Both the position numbers and the translations under genes were made by a program. From Variovorax paradoxus (GTDB lineage Bacteria; Pseudomonadota; Gammaproteobacteria; Burkholderiales; Burkholderiaceae_C), in contig NZ_CP046622.1 in NCBI RefSeq assembly GCF_009755665.1, positions 1,240,001 to 1,304,000 of the forward strand: 64,000 nucleotides of DNA. Reading direction: 5' to 3'. This document shows positions 41,062 to 51,502 of the stretch, piece by piece. Every line of letters begins with the position of its first letter. The first letter of the stretch is position 1. The notes beneath the pieces were generated by a model that searched no databases, was not told where the DNA came from, and saw nothing but the letters and a program-made list of their open reading frames with translations.

Positions 41062-41822
41062 TGGCCGTTACTGGATGGCGTGCGCTGCTTTATAAAGAAA
41101 CGCTGCGCTTCTGGAAGGTCGGCTTCCAGACGGTCGGCGCGCCGGTGCTCACGGCGCTGCTCTACCTCATGGTGTTCGGCCATGTGCTCGAAGACCACGT
41201 GAAGGTCTACGGCTCCGTCGGCTATACCGCCTTCCTGGTGCCGGGCCTCGTGATGATGAGCGTGCTGCAGAACGCCTTCGCCAACAGTTCGTCGTCGATC
41301 ATCCAGAGCAAGATCATGGGCAACCTGGTCTTCGTGCTGCTCACGCCGCTCTCGCACTGGGGCTGGTTCTTCGCCTACGTGGGCTCGTCGGTGATCCGCG
41401 GGCTGGCCGTGGGGCTCGGCGTGTTTGCGGTGACCATGTTCTTCGCCATGCCGAGCTTCGTTGCGCCGCTCTGGATTGTGGTGTTCGCGCTGCTGGGCTC
41501 CGCAATGCTGGGCACGCTGGGGCTCATTGCCGGGCTCTGGGCCGAAAAATTCGACCAGATGGCCGTGTTCCAGAACTTCCTGATCATGCCCATGACCTTT
41601 CTCTCGGGTGTGTTCTATTCCATCGGCTCGCTGCCGCCGTTCTGGCAGTCGGTGAGCCACCTCAACCCGTTCTTCTACATGATCGACGGCTTCCGCTACG
41701 GCTTCTTCGGAGTCAGCGACGCCTCGCCCTGGCTCAGCCTGGGCATCGTCGGTGGCGCCTGGCTGGTGGTGAGCGCCATTGCCGTCCATCTCCTGCGAAT
41801 CGGCTACAAAATCCGAGGCTGA
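41058..41822 (+). CDS. ABC-2 type permease, YadH-like
   Basis: A 254-residue ABC-2 permease with about six helices and the conserved C-terminal region SGVFYSIGSLPPFWQ...NPFFYMIDGFRYGFFG, as in YadH and NodJ-like permeases. It pairs with the ATPase before it. The first helix follows a cytoplasmic segment LLYKETLRFWKV. The exported substrate is unknown. Confidence 0.9.
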   Translation: MMAVTGWRALLYKETLRFWKVGFQTVGAPVLTALLYLMVFGHVLEDHVKVYGSVGYTAFLVPGLVMMSVLQNAFANSSSSIIQSKIMGNLVFVLLTPLSHWGWFFAYVGSSVIRGLAVGLGVFAVTMFFAMPSFVAPLWIVVFALLGSAMLGTLGLIAGLWAEKFDQMAVFQNFLIMPMTFLSGVFYSIGSLPPFWQSVSHLNPFFYMIDGFRYGFFGVSDASPWLSLGIVGGAWLVVSAIAVHLLRIGYKIRG

Positions 41823-41842
41823 CCGCCTTTTTCCAGAACTCC

Positions 41843-42085
41843 ATGACCGCCGAACAACTCCAGGCCCTTATCCAGTCCCATCTCCCTTGCGAGCACATCA
41901 CGCTCGAAGGCGACGGCCGCCACTGGTACGCCACCATCGTCTCGGCCGAATTCGAGGGCAAGCGCGCCATTCAGCGGCATCAGCGGGTCTACGCCACCCT
42001 CGGTGCGAAAATGCATACCGACGAGGTGCATGCGCTCTCCATGAAGACCTACACGCCGGCCGAATGGGCGGCGTTGGAAAAATAA
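41843..42085 (+). CDS. ibaG: BolA-family protein IbaG
   Basis: An 80-residue BolA-like protein. The helix-turn-helix-like core and the conserved histidine in RHQRVYATLG followed by HALSMKTYTP are clear. IbaG (YrbA) forms [2Fe-2S] complexes with monothiol glutaredoxin and is linked to acid stress. It precedes murA exactly as in E. coli, where it closes the mla operon. Confidence 0.92.
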   Translation: MTAEQLQALIQSHLPCEHITLEGDGRHWYATIVSAEFEGKRAIQRHQRVYATLGAKMHTDEVHALSMKTYTPAEWAALEK

Positions 42086-42124
42086 CTCTCCGGCCCCGAG
42101 GGGCCTGATTTCGCTGGAAATTCG

Positions 42125-43414
<1,290 letters not shown>

Positions 43415-43442
43415 TGACGCTTGCATCACAGGAGTCGCAATC

Positions 43443-44084
43443 GTGATCACTCTTGCTCTGTCCAAAGGCCGCATCTTCGAAGAGACGATGCCCCTGCTGG
43501 CCGCCGCCGGCATCGAGGTCACCGAAGACCCAGAAAAATCGCGCAAGCTGATTCTTGCGACCACGCGGCCTGACGTGCGCGTGGTGCTCGTGCGCGCCTC
43601 CGACGTGCCCACCTATGTGCAGTACGGCGGCGCCGACCTGGGCGTGACTGGCTCCGACGTGCTGCTCGAGCACGGCAACCAGGGCCTCTATCAGCCGCTC
43701 GACCTGCGCATTGCGGCCTGCCGCCTCAGCGTGGCCGTGCGCGCCGACTACGACTACGCATCCGCCGTGAAGCAGGGCTCGCGCCTGCGGGTGGCCACCA
43801 AGTACGTGGGCCTGGCGCGCGACTTCTTCGCCAGCAAGGGCGTGCACGTCGACTTGATCAAGCTCTATGGCAGCATGGAGCTAGCGCCGCTCACGGGCCT
43901 GGCCGACGCCATCGTCGACCTGGTCTCGACCGGCAATACGCTGCGGGCCAATCACCTGGTCGAGGTCGAGCGCATCATGGACATCAGCGCGCGCCTCGTC
44001 GTCAACCAGGCCGCGCTCAAGCTCAAGCGCGAACCGATCCGCCGCATCATCGACGCCTTTGCTTCTGCTATTCCTGGGTCTTGA
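43443..44084 (+). CDS. hisG: ATP phosphoribosyltransferase, short form
   Basis: Catalyses the first step of histidine synthesis. At 213 residues this is the short form (HisG-S), which lacks the C-terminal regulatory domain and normally works in a hetero-octamer with HisZ. No hisZ is in this window. The start is GTG 43443, preceded by AGGAG at a good distance. The PRPP-binding region [17 protein letters not shown] is clear. Confidence 0.95.
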   Translation: MITLALSKGRIFEETMPLLAAAGIEVTEDPEKSRKLILATTRPDVRVVLVRASDVPTYVQYGGADLGVTGSDVLLEHGNQGLYQPLDLRIAACRLSVAVRADYDYASAVKQGSRLRVATKYVGLARDFFASKGVHVDLIKLYGSMELAPLTGLADAIVDLVSTGNTLRANHLVEVERIMDISARLVVNQAALKLKREPIRRIIDAFASAIPGS

Positions 44085-44091
44085 AAAGCGC

Positions 44092-44502
44092 ATGTCCGAA
44101 GCAAACAAAAGAAGTTTTTTTTCGAAACTCGATAGCCACTACGCGGCAGTCGAGATGATCGGAGACGCCTCCAAGGCCCTCTGGATCATTGCGGCGTTGC
44201 AAGCCATCTCGGCGTTGATGGGCGACAAGATCGGGTTGGTGGATGCTGCGTTGAATGCCGTATGCGCATTTGGCATCGCTCGCTTCCGCAGTCGGGTTGC
44301 CGCAGGCATCGCTTTGGTGTTTGCGCTCGGGACCTTGATCTTTGCCGGCTATGGCATGGCGGCTGGCGGCCGGGTCAGCGGGGCGGGCGCGTTGATCGCG
44401 CTGTTCGCCGTCTGGGCGACGGCCCGCGCTCTTGAAGCGACCGCCAAGATAAGAGGTACCTTGGCCAACAAGCCCTCGCGTCTTTTGAGCGACCTCGAAT
44501 GA
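44092..44502 (+). CDS. Uncharacterised membrane protein between hisG and hisD
   Basis: A 136-residue protein that I do not recognise. After a polar N-terminus ([19 protein letters not shown]) there are about three to four hydrophobic segments (roughly 25-47, 55-75, 78-95, 98-118), then a basic/acidic tail ending LLSDLE. Base composition looks lower in G and C than the flanking his genes, and a run of eight T occurs in codons 8-11. It may be a recent insertion into the his operon. It starts seven bases after hisG and lies on the same strand, so it is probably cotranscribed. Confidence 0.7.
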   Translation: MSEANKRSFFSKLDSHYAAVEMIGDASKALWIIAALQAISALMGDKIGLVDAALNAVCAFGIARFRSRVAAGIALVFALGTLIFAGYGMAAGGRVSGAGALIALFAVWATARALEATAKIRGTLANKPSRLLSDLE

Positions 44503-44539
44503 ACCGTCGCTCTGTTGGACATTTTTCTCGAAACACGTG

Positions 44540-45862
44540 ATGAAACTGAAAGCAGCCCCCGCCCGTCTCTCCACGACTTCAGCCAGCTTCGATGCTGAAT
44601 TCAAGGCGCGGCTGCATTGGTCTGCCGACGCGGACGCGGCCATCGAGAAGGTGGTGGCCGACATCCTGGCCGACGTGCAGAAGCGGGGCGACGATGCGGT
44701 GCTGGAGTACACCAACCGGTTCGACAAGCTCGGTGCCAAGACGCTGCCTGAACTGGAGTTGACGCAGGCCGAGCTGAAAGCTGCTTTCGAATCGTTGCCG
44801 GCCGCGCAACGCGATGCGCTCGAAGCCGCGGCGCGCCGCGTGCGCAGCTACCACGAGGCACAGAAGAAGGCGAGCGGCGAAAGCTGGAGCTACCGTGATG
44901 CCGACGGCACGCTGCTCGGCCAGAAGGTCACGCCGCTCGACCGCGTTGGCATCTACGTACCGGGCGGCAAGGCGGCCTATCCGTCGAGCGTGCTGATGAA
45001 CGCGATTCCGGCGCATGTGGCCGGCGTGGCCGAAATCGTCATGGTGGTTCCGACGCCGCGTGGCGAGAAGAACCCGCTCGTGCTTGCCGCAGCCTACGTG
45101 GCCGGCGTGACGCGCGGCTTCACCATCGGCGGCGCGCAAGCCGTGGCCGCACTGGCCTACGGCACCGCCACCATTCCCGCGGTCGACAAGATCACCGGCC
45201 CCGGCAATGCGTACGTTGCGGCCGCCAAGCGCCGTGTGTTCGGCACCGTGGGGATCGACATGATCGCGGGCCCGAGCGAAATTCTCGTCCTGGCCGACGG
45301 CACCACGCCGCCCGACTGGGTGGCCATGGACCTGTTCAGCCAGGCCGAGCATGACGAACTTGCGCAGAGCATCTTGCTGTGCCCCGATGCGGCATACATC
45401 GACCGCGTGCAGGCCGAGATCGACCGCCTGCTGCCGGCCATGCCGCGGGCCGAGATCATCGCGGCCTCGCTCAACGGCCGTGGCGCTCTCATCCACACCA
45501 AGAGCATGGAAGAGGCCTGCGAGATCAGCAACCGCATTGCGCCCGAACACCTCGAAGTGAGCAGCAGCGAGCCGAACCGCTGGGAGCCGCTGCTGCGCCA
45601 CGCGGGCGCGATCTTCCTTGGCGCGTTCACCAGCGAAAGCCTCGGCGACTACTGCGCCGGTCCGAATCACGTGCTGCCGACCAGCGGCACGGCGCGGTTT
45701 TCAAGCCCACTCGGCGTCTACGATTTCCAGAAGCGTTCGAGCCTCATCGAAGTGAGCGAAGCCGGTGCCCAGGTGCTCGGCCCCATTGCGGTGACGCTGG
45801 CTGAAGGCGAGGGCCTGCAGGCGCACGCCGAAGCGGCGCGGCTGCGCTTGCGCAAGATCTGA
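44540..45862 (+). CDS. hisD: Histidinol dehydrogenase
   Basis: Carries out the last two steps of histidine synthesis, oxidising histidinol to histidine with two NAD. The 440-residue protein has the conserved [19 protein letters not shown] segment, the metal- and substrate-site SQAEHDE, and the catalytic segment [12 protein letters not shown] 44540 is chosen over the adjacent GTG 44537. It is followed after 40 bases by a lipoprotein gene with a strong ribosome binding site. Confidence 0.97.
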   Translation: MKLKAAPARLSTTSASFDAEFKARLHWSADADAAIEKVVADILADVQKRGDDAVLEYTNRFDKLGAKTLPELELTQAELKAAFESLPAAQRDALEAAARRVRSYHEAQKKASGESWSYRDADGTLLGQKVTPLDRVGIYVPGGKAAYPSSVLMNAIPAHVAGVAEIVMVVPTPRGEKNPLVLAAAYVAGVTRGFTIGGAQAVAALAYGTATIPAVDKITGPGNAYVAAAKRRVFGTVGIDMIAGPSEILVLADGTTPPDWVAMDLFSQAEHDELAQSILLCPDAAYIDRVQAEIDRLLPAMPRAEIIAASLNGRGALIHTKSMEEACEISNRIAPEHLEVSSSEPNRWEPLLRHAGAIFLGAFTSESLGDYCAGPNHVLPTSGTARFSSPLGVYDFQKRSSLIEVSEAGAQVLGPIAVTLAEGEGLQAHAEAARLRLRKI

Positions 45863-45902
45863 AGTTTCATAGATAGAAAACCGCTCGGGAGGAGCAAGCC
45901 AG

Positions 45903-46727
45903 ATGATCCATCGTCTTCACAGGTCGCGTTTTTTCAGATTTGCAGCCGGCCTCGTAGCAGGCGCGGGCTTGCTCGTTGCCTGCAGCCAGATCCCGCAGGC
46001 GCCGCGCAACGAGTCGGCCGCCTTGTCCGCAACCCCCAGCGCCGCCGCTGCCGCACCCGCACAGCTCGGCACCCAGTGGGGCGAGGGGATCGAGTCGAAG
46101 ACCCGCACGGTCAATGCGAAGCGGCTGTCGGCGCAGCCTGACGAAGTGGCCTTGCTGGGCTACAACGAGGCATCCACCGTGCGGCGCGAAGCCGGCAACA
46201 ACCCCGAGCGCCGGCTCAACCTGCAACTGGCCCAAGGCGATGTCGAATGGTCGGTGCTCGATGAAAGCGGCCGTCCGTTGCCGATGCAGCGTGCACGCCG
46301 TAGCGGCAGCGACATGTTCCGCCTCGCAGGCATCGAAGGCGCGCGCTACACCCTACGCTTCCGCAACCTGAGCGACCGAGCCTACGAAGTGATCGCTACC
46401 GTCGACGGCCTTGACGTGCTGAACGGCAAGCCCGGCAGCCTGCGCAACGGCGGCTATGTGCTGGGCCCGCAGCAGGTGCTCGACATCGAGGGCTTCCGCA
46501 AGAGCCAGAGCGAGGTGGCGGCCTTCCGTTTCGCCGCTCCGGGCCGCGCCTATGCGGCGAACACCGAAGCAGGCGACGTGCGCAACATCGGCGTGATCGG
46601 CGCTGCGCTGTTCGAACTCGAGCTGCCGGAGGCATCGCGCCGTCCGCGCCGCAATGCCGCGCCAGTGCAGCCGAACGCCTTCCCGGCGGACGACGCGTAC
46701 GCCCCGCCGCCGCGCTACCGCAAGTAA
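45903..46727 (+). CDS. Predicted lipoprotein of unknown function
   Basis: A 274-residue exported protein with signal peptide and lipobox LVAC (Cys27), an Ala/Pro-rich linker, and a beta-rich domain (about 95-245). The central part (YTLRFRNLSDRAYEVIATVDGLDV, GGYVLGPQQVLDIEGFRKS) is a pattern I recall from proteobacterial proteins without known role. The C-terminus is Pro/Arg-rich. GGAGGAG precedes the start, one of the strongest ribosome binding sites here. It lies between hisD and hisC with another exported protein gene directly after it. Confidence 0.82.
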   Translation: MIHRLHRSRFFRFAAGLVAGAGLLVACSQIPQAPRNESAALSATPSAAAAAPAQLGTQWGEGIESKTRTVNAKRLSAQPDEVALLGYNEASTVRREAGNNPERRLNLQLAQGDVEWSVLDESGRPLPMQRARRSGSDMFRLAGIEGARYTLRFRNLSDRAYEVIATVDGLDVLNGKPGSLRNGGYVLGPQQVLDIEGFRKSQSEVAAFRFAAPGRAYAANTEAGDVRNIGVIGAALFELELPEASRRPRRNAAPVQPNAFPADDAYAPPPRYRK

Positions 46728-46731
46728 TGCC

Positions 46732-47103
46732 ATGAGGCCTGCCGTCGTGCCGCTGCTGCCGCGCCTTCTGGTGCTGTTGCTCGCGCTGGCGCCCGCCGCC
46801 GGTGCGCAGGCCATGAGCATCCGCGAACTGCGCACGCTGGAAGCCAACGAAAAGGACGGCAAGGCCTACGCGAGCTATTACCTCGTCGGCGTGCTCGAAG
46901 GCCTGCGCGAAGGCGTGGAGGCGTCGCAGCGCAACGGGCAAAAACCCATCTTCTGCGTTGAAGGCCGCCGCCTCGAGCCGTCGATGGCGCGCTCTCTTTA
47001 TCAAACCGAGCTGACCCGCAATGCCGACAGCTATGAAGCCGACATGCCGGTGCAACTGGTGATGTCCGGCGCCCTCAAGAACAGCTACCGCTGCACCCGA
47101 TGA
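46732..47103 (+). CDS. Small exported protein, Rap1a/Tai-like
   Basis: A 123-residue protein with a signal peptide (cleavage near AGAQA). The mature part has YYLVGVLEGLREG, a Cys in IFCVEGRRL, and a second Cys near the end (SYRCTR). This spacing resembles Rap1a/Tai immunity proteins, in which the two cysteines form a disulfide. The match is by eye, and no type VI effector gene is nearby, so an immunity role is doubtful here. It starts four bases after the lipoprotein stop and overlaps hisC by four bases. Confidence 0.72.
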   Translation: MRPAVVPLLPRLLVLLLALAPAAGAQAMSIRELRTLEANEKDGKAYASYYLVGVLEGLREGVEASQRNGQKPIFCVEGRRLEPSMARSLYQTELTRNADSYEADMPVQLVMSGALKNSYRCTR

Positions 47104-48188
47104 CCACTTCCCCTACCGCCCGCCCGATCGATCGCATCCGCTCCGACGTGCAGTCCATGCACGCCTATGCGGTGCAGGACGCGCGCGGCTTCGTCAAGCT
47201 CGACGCCATGGAGAACCCGTTCGGCCTGCCGCCGGCATTGCAGGCCGAGCTCGGCGCAAGGCTGGGCGCGCTGGCGCTCAACCGCTACCCGGGCGAGCGG
47301 GGCGGCGACCTGCAGCGCGCGCTGGCCGCGCATGCGCACATGCCCGAAGGCTTTGCGCTGATGCTGGGCAACGGCTCCGACGAGCTGATTTCGCTCTTGG
47401 CCATTGCCTGCGATGTGCCGGGCGCCACGCTGCTCGCGCCCGTGCCCGGCTTCGTGATGTACGCCATGAGCGCCCAGTTGCAGGGCCTGCGCTTCGCCGG
47501 CGTTCCGCTCACGGCCGATTTCGAGCTCGACGAGGCGGCAATGCTTGCAGCCATCGCACGCGAGAAGCCGGCCATCGTGTACCTGGCCTATCCGAACAAC
47601 CCCACCGCCAACCTCTGGGACGATGCCGTCATCGAAAAGATCGTCGAGGCCCAGGGCGCGCAGGGCGGCCTGGTGGTGATCGACGAGGCTTACCAGCCCT
47701 TTGCCGCCAGGAGCTACATCGACCGCATCGCACGGCACGGCCATGTGCTGCTGATGCGCACGCTCAGCAAGTTCGGCCTGGCGGGCATCCGCCTCGGCTA
47801 TCTCATGGGCCCGGCCGCGCTGGTCGCGCAGATCGACAAGGTGCGCCCGCCCTACAACATCAGCGTGCTCAACTGCGAATGCGCGCTGTTTGCGCTCGAG
47901 CACGCCGAAGTGTTCGAGGCCCAGGCCCGGCAAATCCGCGAGGAGCGCCATCGCCTCATGATGGGGCTGGGCCGGCTCGTGGGCGTGAAGGTGTGGCCGA
48001 GCGACGCCAACATGATCCTCGTGCGGGTGCCCGATGCCGCCAAGACCTTCGAGGGCATGAAGGCACACGGGATTCTGGTGAAGAACGTTTCTAAAATGCA
48101 CGAAATGCTCGCAAATTGCCTGCGCCTCACCGTCGGAACGTCCGACGAGAATGCGCGGATGCTCGCGGCACTCGAAGCCTCACTATGA
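47100..48188 (+). CDS. hisC: Histidinol-phosphate aminotransferase
   Basis: A 362-residue class I/II PLP aminotransferase that makes histidinol phosphate from imidazole acetol phosphate and glutamate. The PLP lysine is Lys224 in [15 protein letters not shown]. Other family marks are NENP-like [23 protein letters not shown] and VIDEAYQPF. It starts within the end of the preceding gene and ends within hisB start, both by ATGA overlap. Confidence 0.97.
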   Translation: MTTSPTARPIDRIRSDVQSMHAYAVQDARGFVKLDAMENPFGLPPALQAELGARLGALALNRYPGERGGDLQRALAAHAHMPEGFALMLGNGSDELISLLAIACDVPGATLLAPVPGFVMYAMSAQLQGLRFAGVPLTADFELDEAAMLAAIAREKPAIVYLAYPNNPTANLWDDAVIEKIVEAQGAQGGLVVIDEAYQPFAARSYIDRIARHGHVLLMRTLSKFGLAGIRLGYLMGPAALVAQIDKVRPPYNISVLNCECALFALEHAEVFEAQARQIREERHRLMMGLGRLVGVKVWPSDANMILVRVPDAAKTFEGMKAHGILVKNVSKMHEMLANCLRLTVGTSDENARMLAALEASL

Positions 48189-48808
48189 CTACCGCCCAAA
48201 CAGCCGACACGAGCACCGCCGCGCGCACCGCATCGGTCACCCGCAACACCGCCGAAACCAAGATCACCGTCAGCGTCAACCTGGACGGCACCGGCCGCGC
48301 CAAGCTCTCCACCGGCATCGGCTTTTTCGACCACATGCTCGACCAGATCGCCCGCCACGGCCTGATCGACCTCGACATCGACTGCCAGGGCGACCTGCAC
48401 ATCGACGGCCACCACACGGTGGAAGACGTGGGCATTACCCTCGGCCAGGCGGTGGCCAAGGCCGTGGGCGACAAGAAGGGCATTCGCCGCTACGGGCATG
48501 CCTATGTGCCGCTGGACGAGGCGCTGAGCCGTGTGGTCATCGATTTCTCGGGCCGCCCGGGGCTGGTGATGCACGTGCCGTTCACCAGCGGCATGATCGG
48601 CACCTTCGACAGCCAGCTCACCTACGAGTTCTTCCAGGGCTTCGTCAATCATGCGTTCGTCACGCTGCACATCGACAACCTGAAGGGCGTGAACGCGCAC
48701 CACCAGTGCGAAACGGTGTTCAAGGCCTTTGCACGCGCAATGCGCGGCGCGCTGGAGCTCGATCCGCGCTCCGTGGGCGTCATTCCCTCGACCAAGGGTT
48801 CGCTCTGA
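48185..48808 (+). CDS. hisB: Imidazoleglycerol-phosphate dehydratase
   Basis: Removes water from imidazole glycerol phosphate. It is 207 residues and monofunctional, without the phosphatase domain fused in enterobacteria. Metal-binding motifs include [24 protein letters not shown] and AHHQCE. An extra Thr/Ala-rich N-terminal stretch of about 15 residues is present. hisH follows after 19 bases. Confidence 0.97.
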   Translation: MTTAQTADTSTAARTASVTRNTAETKITVSVNLDGTGRAKLSTGIGFFDHMLDQIARHGLIDLDIDCQGDLHIDGHHTVEDVGITLGQAVAKAVGDKKGIRRYGHAYVPLDEALSRVVIDFSGRPGLVMHVPFTSGMIGTFDSQLTYEFFQGFVNHAFVTLHIDNLKGVNAHHQCETVFKAFARAMRGALELDPRSVGVIPSTKGSL

Positions 48809-48824
48809 AATTTTCCAGCGAACA

Positions 48825-48844
48825 GCTATGAAATCTGTAGCAAA
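48825..48844 (+). repeat. Short dispersed repeat, copy 3 (at hisH start)
   Basis: GCTATGAAATCTGTAGCAAA has inverted GCTA/TAGC ends and aligns with copies at 6574-6593 (minus strand) and 38182-38201. The hisH start codon is inside it and its first residues (MKSVAN) are encoded by it. Confidence 0.55.
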
Positions 48845-49484
48845 TACCGTCGCGGTCGTCGATTACGGCATGGGCAACCTGCATTCGGTGTCCCAAGCCG
48901 TGCGGCATGCGGCCGACCAGGTGGGTGTCGAGGTTTTCGTCACTTCCGATCCCGAAGTGGTGCGCAAGGCCTCCCGCGTGGTGCTGCCGGGCCAGGGCGC
49001 GATGCCCGACTGCATGCGCGAGCTGCACGACTCCGGCCTCCAGGAGTCGGTGCTCGAAGCCGCGGCAAACAAGCCGCTCTTCGGCGTGTGCGTGGGCATG
49101 CAGATGCTGCTGTCGCGCAGCGACGAGGGGCCGACCGACGGCCTTGGCCTGATTCCCGGCGAGGTCGTCAAGTTCGACCTGGCCGGCCGGCTGCAGCCCG
49201 ACGGCAGCCGCTTCAAGGTGCCCCAGATGGGCTGGAACCAGGTGCGCCAGGCCCAACCGCACGCAGTGTGGGCGGGCATTCCCGACCAGAGCTACTTCTA
49301 CTTCGTGCACAGCTTCTACGCGCGGCCGGCGGACGCCCGGCACAGCGTAGGCGAGGCGGATTACGGGGCATGCTTTACCGCGGCCATCGCACGCGATAAC
49401 ATTTTTGCCACCCAGTTCCACCCGGAGAAGAGTGCGGACCACGGGTTGCAGCTCTACCGAAACTTCCTCCACTGGAATCCCTGA
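48828..49484 (+). CDS. hisH: Imidazole glycerol phosphate synthase, glutaminase subunit
   Basis: A 218-residue class I glutamine amidotransferase that supplies ammonia to HisF. The nucleophile is Cys88 in GVCVGMQ, with the catalytic His-Glu pair in QFHPEKS. The reading frame starts inside a short dispersed repeat, and no clear Shine-Dalgarno sequence is seen before it. Its partner hisF lies 5.3 kb further on, after an interruption. Confidence 0.97.
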   Translation: MKSVANTVAVVDYGMGNLHSVSQAVRHAADQVGVEVFVTSDPEVVRKASRVVLPGQGAMPDCMRELHDSGLQESVLEAAANKPLFGVCVGMQMLLSRSDEGPTDGLGLIPGEVVKFDLAGRLQPDGSRFKVPQMGWNQVRQAQPHAVWAGIPDQSYFYFVHSFYARPADARHSVGEADYGACFTAAIARDNIFATQFHPEKSADHGLQLYRNFLHWNP

Positions 49485-49547
49485 CCTTATATTTCCGACC
49501 GGGCCGAACCTTCCTCAGCCCGGATTCCGCACACTCGCGTCACTTCC

Positions 49548-50291
49548 ATGCTCCTCATTCCCGCCATTGATCTCAAAGACGGCCACTGCGTTCGCCTCAA
49601 ACAAGGCGACATGGACCAGTCCACCATCTTCAGCGAAGACCCCGCCGCCATGGCCCGCAAGTGGGTCGAGGCCGGCGCGCGGCGGCTGCACCTGGTCGAT
49701 CTGAATGGCGCCTTCGCCGGAAAGCCGCAGAACCACGCGGCCATCAAGGCAATCCTGCGCGAGGTGGGCGACGACATTCCGGTGCAGCTGGGCGGCGGCA
49801 TCCGCGACCTGGACACCATCGAGCGCTACATCGACGACGGGCTGCGCTACGTGATCATCGGCACCGCCGCGGTCAAGAACCCCGGCTTCCTGAAGGACGC
49901 CTGCGTGGCCTTCGGCGGCCACATCATCGTGGGGCTCGACGCCAAGGATGGCAAGGTGGCCACCGACGGCTGGAGCAAGCTCACGGGCCACGAGGTGGCC
50001 GACCTGGGCAAGAAGTTCGAAGACTACGGCGTCGAGTCGATCATCTACACGGACATCGGCCGCGACGGCATGCTCTCGGGCATCAACATCGATGCGACGG
50101 TGAAGCTCGCGCAGGCGCTGACCATTCCGGTGATCGCCTCGGGCGGCCTCTCGAACATGGCCGACATCGACCAGCTTTGCGCGGTCGAGTCCGAAGGCGT
50201 CGAAGGCGTGATCTGCGGCCGCGCCATCTATTCGGGCGACCTCGATTTCGCCGCTGCGCAAGCCCGCGCGGACGAACTCGCGGGCGTCTGA
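49548..50291 (+). CDS. hisA: Phosphoribosylformimino-5-aminoimidazole carboxamide ribotide isomerase
   Basis: A 247-residue TIM-barrel isomerase. The first catalytic aspartate lies in PAIDLKDG and the second in YTDIGRDGM. Phosphate-binding loops are in GGGIRD and ASGGLSN. The gene is 63 bases after hisH and is the last his gene before a 4.5 kb interruption. Confidence 0.97.
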
Positions 50292-50299
50292 AACCTCCT

Positions 50300-51490
50300 G
50301 TGCAGCGCGGCGTGCTCTCCGCGCTTGCCATTGCCAACTACCGGTCGCTGCGCCAGCTGACGGTGCCGCTCGGCCGGCTCACCGTGGTCACGGGGCCCAA
50401 CGGCAGCGGCAAATCCAGCGTCTACCGCGCGATGCGGCTTTTGGCCGACATTGCCAACGGGGGCGTGATCCGCTCGCTGGTGCGCGAAGGCGGGCTGTCT
50501 TCCACGCTGTGGGCCGGGCCCGAGCGTTTTTCGGCTGCCATGCTGCGCGGAGACACCCCGGTGCAGGGCACCGTGCGCAGCGAGCCCGTGAACCTGCGGC
50601 TCGGGTTCTCGGGCGTTGAAGCGAGCGATTTCGGCTACGCCATCGACATCGGCCTGCCACCGCCGGTTCCGCCAACGGCCTTTTCACGCGATCCCGAAAT
50701 CAAGCGCGAGGCCATCTGGAGCGGCCCGGTGCTGCGGCCCGCCACTCAGCTGGTCGACCGCAAGGGCGCATCGCTGCGGCTGCGCGGCGAGCGCAGCGGA
50801 AGCTGGGACGCGGTGGGCCGGCCCATCGCCCAGTTCGCCAGCATGATGACCGAGTACGCCGATCCGCATGCCGCACCCGAGATGCTCTCTCTGCGCGAGC
50901 AGATGCGCTCCTGGCGCTTCTACGACCACTTTCGCTCCGACGCCGATGCGCCCGCTCGCCAGCCGCAGATCGGCACCTACACGCCGGTGCTCGCCAACGA
51001 CGGGGCCGACCTGGCCGCCGCGCTGCAGACCATTCGCGAGATCGGCGACAGCGATGCACTCGACCGTGCCGTGGACGATGCGTTTCCCGGTGCCCGCATC
51101 CAGGTGCGTGTGAACGAAGACCGCTTCGAAACGCTGATGCACCAGCACGGCCTGCTTCGGCCGCTGACGGCGGCGGAGCTTTCGGACGGCACCCTGCGCT
51201 ATCTGCTCTGGATTGCCGCGCTGCTGACGCCCCGGCCGCCGGCGCTGCTGGTGCTCAACGAGCCCGAGACCAGCCTGCATCCCGACCTGTTGCCCGCGCT
51301 CGGCCGTTTGATCGCGCAGGCCGCGCGCGAGTCGCAGATCATCGTCGTGTCGCATGCGCCGCGGCTGATTGCCGCGCTCGAAGACAGCGACGACCTGCAG
51401 TCGGTGGTGCTCGAAAAGCGCTTCGGCGAAACCCGCATCGCCAATCTCGACATGAGCGAGATTCCGCACTGGGCGTGGCCTGCGCGGTGA
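50300..51490 (+). CDS. AAA-type ATPase, RecF/SMC-like (COG4637-like)
   Basis: A 396-residue predicted ATPase. Walker A TGPNGSGKSS is at about 31-40. Late in the protein are an ABC-like signature region (ELSDGTLRYL) and Walker B (LLVLNEPETSLHP), then a D-loop and SHAPRL, as in OLD/RecF-like AAA_21 proteins. No nuclease (TOPRIM) domain is visible. The start is probably GTG 50300 or GTG 50312, eight to twenty bases after hisA. Function unknown. The stop codon is in the loop of a hairpin facing the convergent gene. Confidence 0.85.
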   Translation: MQRGVLSALAIANYRSLRQLTVPLGRLTVVTGPNGSGKSSVYRAMRLLADIANGGVIRSLVREGGLSSTLWAGPERFSAAMLRGDTPVQGTVRSEPVNLRLGFSGVEASDFGYAIDIGLPPPVPPTAFSRDPEIKREAIWSGPVLRPATQLVDRKGASLRLRGERSGSWDAVGRPIAQFASMMTEYADPHAAPEMLSLREQMRSWRFYDHFRSDADAPARQPQIGTYTPVLANDGADLAAALQTIREIGDSDALDRAVDDAFPGARIQVRVNEDRFETLMHQHGLLRPLTAAELSDGTLRYLLWIAALLTPRPPALLVLNEPETSLHPDLLPALGRLIAQAARESQIIVVSHAPRLIAALEDSDDLQSVVLEKRFGETRIANLDMSEIPHWAWPAR

Positions 51491-51498
51491 GCGCAGGC
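51478..51498. terminator. Hairpin with stop codon in loop (convergent junction)
   Basis: GCCTGCGC (51478-51485) pairs perfectly with GCGCAGGC (51491-51498). The loop GGTGA contains the stop codon of the AAA ATPase gene. It lies between convergent genes and lacks a T-tract. Confidence 0.5.
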
Positions 51499-51502
51499 CC
51501 GG

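Noticed and set aside
43415..43442. Histidine-rich leader peptide or attenuator before hisG
   Set aside because: Only 28 bases separate murA and hisG, with no run of His codons and no terminator hairpin.
46732..47103. Type VI secretion immunity gene
   Set aside because: Two-cysteine layout is Rap1a/Tai-like, but no effector or secretion gene is nearby and it is locked into the his operon. I keep only the fold-level resemblance.
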